Positions 42,901 to 45,949 of a DNA stretch of 45,949 bases are shown in pieces (the stretch's first letter is position 1; every line of letters starts with the position of its first letter). A program made the position numbers and the translations under genes. The stretch comes from Trebouxia sp. TZW2008. Its lineage: Eukaryota > Chlorophyta > Trebouxiophyceae > Trebouxiales > Trebouxiaceae. The DNA lies in contig BDIU01000377.1 of NCBI GenBank assembly GCA_002118135.1, positions 173 through 46,121 of the forward strand. Direction: 5' to 3'. The notes under the pieces are model-generated. The model worked only from the letters and a program-made list of their open reading frames with translations, had not been told where the DNA came from and searched no databases.

Positions 42901-43650
42901 AGAGACGAGTCACCTGCAGGTGCCAAAAAGCTATCAGGTGAGCACGCCTCTCAGCAGGCCCCAGCACCTCTGTTGACCCAGGTTCAATCCCAGATTCAGT
43001 GAAGCCCCATCCCACTACATCAAGTGCATATGCTTCCACACCTGCTGCTTCCAGCAGGGGTAGAAGCCTCCGGAATTCCAGGCAGGAGCCATCAAAACTG
43101 CTAAGAAGTATCAGGGGAGGCCTTGCTTCACCTGTAGAGCCAAGTTGATGATCTGCTTGCTTGCCCAATGAGCAGAAGGGAGTAAAGTCACGTGATGCTT
43201 GAGCGAGGTTGCAAGGTGTCTACCAATTTTTGAACACCGCTGAATGATGCGTTGAAGAGTCACAAAGAGGGTGCTGACTGTTGAGTTGGCATCTGAGTGA
43301 AGTTGACACTACGCCATGTTGCAAAAATGACATGCCAGTGATCCATGCAGGGTAAGCCTCTGCGCCATGAGTGACTTTGCTGCTGTGAAGCTGCATATAC
43401 CTGAGCCAGCAGCTGCAGGAGCTGTTGCAAGATAAGCTGTCTGCAAACTGCGCTGCATAAGCGGTACGTGAATTGGACAGCGTTGGATCTTGCGCAGAGT
43501 CGCCTGTGCCAGTTCCTCCTGAATGTCTTGAGCACCGGGAGGAAGCCAACTGGGCAAATCCGCAGAACTCATGCTGTGCACTGACTGCTCCCAATACCTC
43601 TTCGACAGCTTCTGCACGCCAATGCACTCGCGCAGCAGATGTCCGGTCAC
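39907..43650 (-). CDS. Plant-type alpha/beta hydrolase (5 exons)
   Basis: Exons (minus strand): 43650-43401, 43131-42914, 41610-41434, 40943-40832, 40178-39907 (TGA), giving 342 aa with matching phases. Order: KIQRCPIHVPLM (about 57-70), LILLSSFDGSCLEFRR with the oxyanion strand, ALDVVGWGFTES, nucleophile elbow VIVGSSMGAS (Ser near 167), a cap region with RVSSLHTDVPGWD, LVVWGRNDKFV (Asp near 288) and EECGHWGSLEHP (His near 316). The triad and fold order fit alpha/beta hydrolases, and the text resembles a family of plant chloroplast-type hydrolases of unknown substrate; I infer no substrate or location. The nucleophile exon could equally be 41814-41635. Start chosen as the first ATG of the open first exon; a transit peptide is not evident. 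Confidence 0.8.
41434..42571 (-). repeat. Eight-copy tandem array of the hydrolase nucleophile-elbow exon
   Basis: Copies start (minus strand, after YAG) at 42571, 42382, 42273, 42150, 42080, 41974, 41814 and 41610, each beginning GTSAAR or similar (VKRP, VKQP, VEQP). Elbows read DCSIGA, GLSVGA, VSSIGP, GYSFGA, GSSIGA, GSSIRA, GSSMGA and GSSMGA. The last two are full length (180 and 177 nt), phase 0-0 with good donors. The third from last loses its 3' half, and the one at 42080 has a 1-nt deletion. Divergence generally increases away from the last copy. The two intact copies differ mainly at the C-terminal end (RLLSKPSGKQ against RWLAQQIIK). Confidence 0.9.
42672..42694. repeat. Perfect 10-bp inverted repeat, 3-nt loop
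   Basis: CTGCTTAACT, loop TAT, then AGTTAAGCAG, in the hydrolase intron just upstream of the exon array. A short hairpin of unknown meaning. Confidence 0.85.
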
Positions 43651-44208
43651 AGCACTGCGTCAAAATCGAGTGTGGCTTGCGTGCACGTGCTTGCTGACGC
43701 CAAAGAGCAGGACTACCTCCGAGACTGCGAGAGACGATCTCGTCACGCGAAGCAAGCTGGGTAGCGCATCAAGCAATGCATCAGGCAATGCGTTCCGAGT
43801 GCGTTTGATGAGTTTTGCGCCCTAATTATCGTCCTTGTCGTCAATTCGCCCTGCGCTACTCACATGCCCTCCTATTATTCAGCAGCATCACTCAAGGCAG
43901 CGACAATTGCTCTCAGCGGCAGCTGCGTTCTAGCTTGCTGACCGTTCCTGCGGACCGCAACACTTTTCGTCTTTCAAATGCTTGTATGCATGGCATGTGG
44001 GTTTCGCATTCAATTCTGCTGCAGTGACAGCGCTCTCATGCAGCTAGTGCCCCCAAGAAGGCGAGGTTCATCGGGGCGGAGCAGCACTGCTTCAGTTGCG
44101 CAGGCAGCTTTGCAGACGATGTAGCGGACCCGCCACAGGGGTGGTGCTGCGGTCAAGTGCGTCTCGCAGTCAGCGCCAGCTTGCGTGTCAAAGGATCTGC
44201 TGTGCGTC
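43651..44208. other. 5' flank of the hydrolase gene
   Basis: CG-dinucleotide content is raised relative to nearby introns, as expected of a promoter and leader for the minus-strand hydrolase. No exon with splice continuity was found. Confidence 0.4.
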
Positions 44209-45515
44209 TTACGCTGGCAACTCCGGAAATAGCCCAGCTCTGACTCTCCTCATATGCACAGCCAGCAGTTCTGAGCCAGTGCAGCTCGACAGCACAAGTT
44301 GATTCTCCATTAGTGCCACCTCGATCATGCGACCAACAGCCTGAAGGACAGCCACCTTTGCCCGTATGGTGTGGGACCTTGCAAGTGCACACGGTCTCAG
44401 ATGGCCCTGCTGTTGATTCAGCTGCCGATATATTTCCACACAAATCCACACTCAACACTCAGCTATCCCTGTACAGCTTGTCTCAGCAGCAGTGTGACAG
44501 GTTATTTGGATCACACGTGCAGTGCTAGCTTGACTTTCCAGCATGCTATCATGCATTTTGCTGCTTTACATTATGAAACTGGGTTGGTCATTATGGAGGA
44601 CATCCAAAGCATTGCTTGCCTGTGATTTTGCAAAATTTGCAGGCTTCTGCCTAGGTCCTAGAGTCATGACAGCTTGTTGCTGTTGCTGAGTCATGCACAG
44701 TTCGAGATTGCTGTTTGGACCATTGCCAGAGTTGAGCAGAGTTGCAACAGCTGAGTCTCCCTTCATAAACATCGCGGCATCACCAGCTCCTGATTAGGCA
44801 TGACAGCTGAAACTTAAGGTCAACGCCGGTACTGACATCCAGGAACGTACTATACACCCAATGCAACACAGTGGCAAAAGTGCTGAGCCAACAGAGCTTC
44901 ATGCAGGCACAAAGGGTGTGTGCATTAGCATGACTGCAGTCCAACACTCTGTATACTGGACAGGCTTACAATACAGGAATAGCACTGGTGTATTGCGCCA
45001 GCCTTGCTCCAGCGCCACAGGTGACCCCGTCTTGACCTCTCTTGCTGCAAGATCTCCACTGACAGCATCATGCTCTATGGCCCTCGTGTCTAATCTGCTA
45101 TTCTTATGAGGTGCCAAAGCCTATGCTTGCCATTGCTGATCAGCTGCTGCAGTGCACATTGCATTCCATCAGTAATGGGCATATCAGAGCTACGAGCTTC
45201 AATTCATGAGGCTTACATTATATGTGTTTTATGATCGCCATGCCAGCTGTGTTTTCATGTTGTAGATATCTCACTCTCATTGATTGATACATCGCAGGCT
45301 TCCTCTGCCTCAGGCTCAGGCCAAGTCTAGCTAGACTCTATAGAGTTTTGCAACTGCCGCAATTGCAAGTTGTTGGTTCGAGTCTCCATCATGCAAAATT
45401 GAGTTTGCCTTTGCACATGCAGTGACATGTCTGAGATCCAACGCTTTGACAGCTGAAGCTGCATGCTCCCTCATAACCTTACCGATAGTGATTTGCAGAT
45501 CAGTTGAAGGGGCAT
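44209..45515 (-). CDS. Unrecognised candidate protein (4 exons)
   Basis: Exons (minus strand) 45515-45483, 45120-44970, 44786-44570 and 44377-44209 (TAA) join in consistent phase to give 189 aa. It begins MPLQLICKSLS, has a middle with TRAIEHDAVSGDLAARE and a Gln run (TQQQQQAV), and ends in a helical stretch RAKVAVLQAVGRMIEVALME, then HMRRVRAGLF. Composition looks coding, but the third acceptor (GGAG) and the fourth (CAAG) are weak, so the model is tentative. No family, signal peptide or membrane segment is recognised. It could be part of a larger gene. Confidence 0.4.
45324..45345. repeat. Overlapping short palindromes
   Basis: AGTCTAGCTAGACT (45324-45337) and CTCTATAGAG (45336-45345) are perfect palindromes that overlap by two bases, in the intron of the unrecognised minus-strand candidate. 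Dyad symmetry could be a protein site, but nothing else supports that. Confidence 0.85.
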
Positions 45516-45888
45516 TGTCAACTTTCAGGGTGCAAAGTCGTGTGTTGCAAGGGCATGAGCACAGTAGCACTTGCCATGCATGATCATGTCTTCTGCATGC
45601 AGCAGACCTTTCCTAAGCTTATTGCATGCTGCTTCGAATCAAGAAAGTTGTCAGCGCTGCGCATGCTCTAGATCCAATGGTCTGTAACCATTTGTAACCA
45701 AGTTTTGTAAAGCTCCTGTTCGATGGCAAGGAGCACCCGACCGCAAGCCGCTGAGCTATGCAGATGTATTGTTTGATGTGTGCACATGCTTGTACTTGAC
45801 GATGGCTCGCACTCTGATTGGGGTGGATCAAGCAAGACAGCGCACGTTATCGCCGTGAGCACCAGTCTCGGCACGACAAAGGGACAAA
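45516..45888. other. Intergenic region, no gene recognised
   Basis: This lies between the first exon of the minus-strand candidate and the terminal tetranucleotide repeat. Short open frames exist, but none has splice or family support. It presumably includes the promoter of the candidate gene. Confidence 0.35.
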
Positions 45889-45949
45889 ATCAATCAATCA
45901 ATCAATCAATTTTACTGTCCTTGGGACCCAACAGGGGGGTCAACAGACA
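45889..45949 (-). mobile_element. Possible 3' end of a minus-strand non-LTR retrotransposon
   Basis: The plus strand has five to six ATCA units, then ATTTTACTGTCCTTGGGACC. Read on the minus strand this is unique sequence ending GGACAGTAAAAT followed by (TTGA)n, the arrangement seen at the 3' end of many non-LTR elements. The body would lie beyond the window, so identification rests on the tail only. A plain microsatellite is the alternative. Confidence 0.35.

Noticed and set aside
45360..45400. tRNA-like T-arm sequence GGTTCGAGTC
   Set aside because: The flanking bases do not form the 5-bp T stem, and no acceptor or D arm is found upstream.

Overview
The window looks like nuclear DNA of an intron-rich eukaryote, most likely a chlorophyte green alga. 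Base composition is near 50% GC. Introns are GT...AG, mostly ending in TGCAG or another YAG, and exons are short. The one recognisable soluble hydrolase resembles a plant-type alpha/beta hydrolase family. No operons, rRNA, tRNA or CRISPR array were found. Assignment to Trebouxiophyceae would be a guess. All gene models were spliced by eye using splice consensus plus reading-phase bookkeeping, with no transcript support.

Left two thirds (about 0.37-29.2 kb, + strand): two head-to-tail paralogous genes of a large coiled-coil protein. Gene A (369-17490, about 1,800 aa) runs from a 33-codon first exon through Q/E/K-rich coiled-coil exons (0.6-8.6 kb) and low-complexity S/P/K-rich exons (9.1-14.6 kb) to a G-patch exon (15.6-15.9 kb) and a conserved C-terminal block. 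Gene B (18719-29185) repeats this order with matching exon lengths (99/99, 162/162, 117/117, 552/558 nt). It has lost the G-patch core, carries an in-frame TAA in a length-conserved exon, and needs a frame correction in the next one. A block downstream of the A stop recurs downstream of the B stop, so the duplication included the 3' flank.

At 30.06-31.06 kb (+) there is a small three-exon gene for a secreted, Ala/Pro-rich protein with a clear signal peptide. The rest is on the minus strand: a class-3 / diacylglycerol-lipase-like gene in 12 exons (38323 to 31845, 543 aa), an alpha/beta hydrolase in 5 exons (43650 to 39907, 342 aa), and an unrecognised four-exon candidate (45515 to 44209).

The most unusual property is exon-level tandem duplication in at least four of the six genes. 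The clearest case is the hydrolase exon holding the nucleophile elbow: eight head-to-tail copies from 42571 to 41434, graded from badly decayed to two intact, phase 0-0, splice-competent copies that could be mutually exclusive exons. The lipase has triplicated catalytic-serine and linker exons. Genes A and B carry arrays of micro-exons and partial exons. Almost all introns in A and B are phase 0, so such copies stay in frame. A 274-bp PIF/Harbinger-type MITE with a TAA target duplication sits in one array, and the neighbouring repeat unit preserves its empty site.
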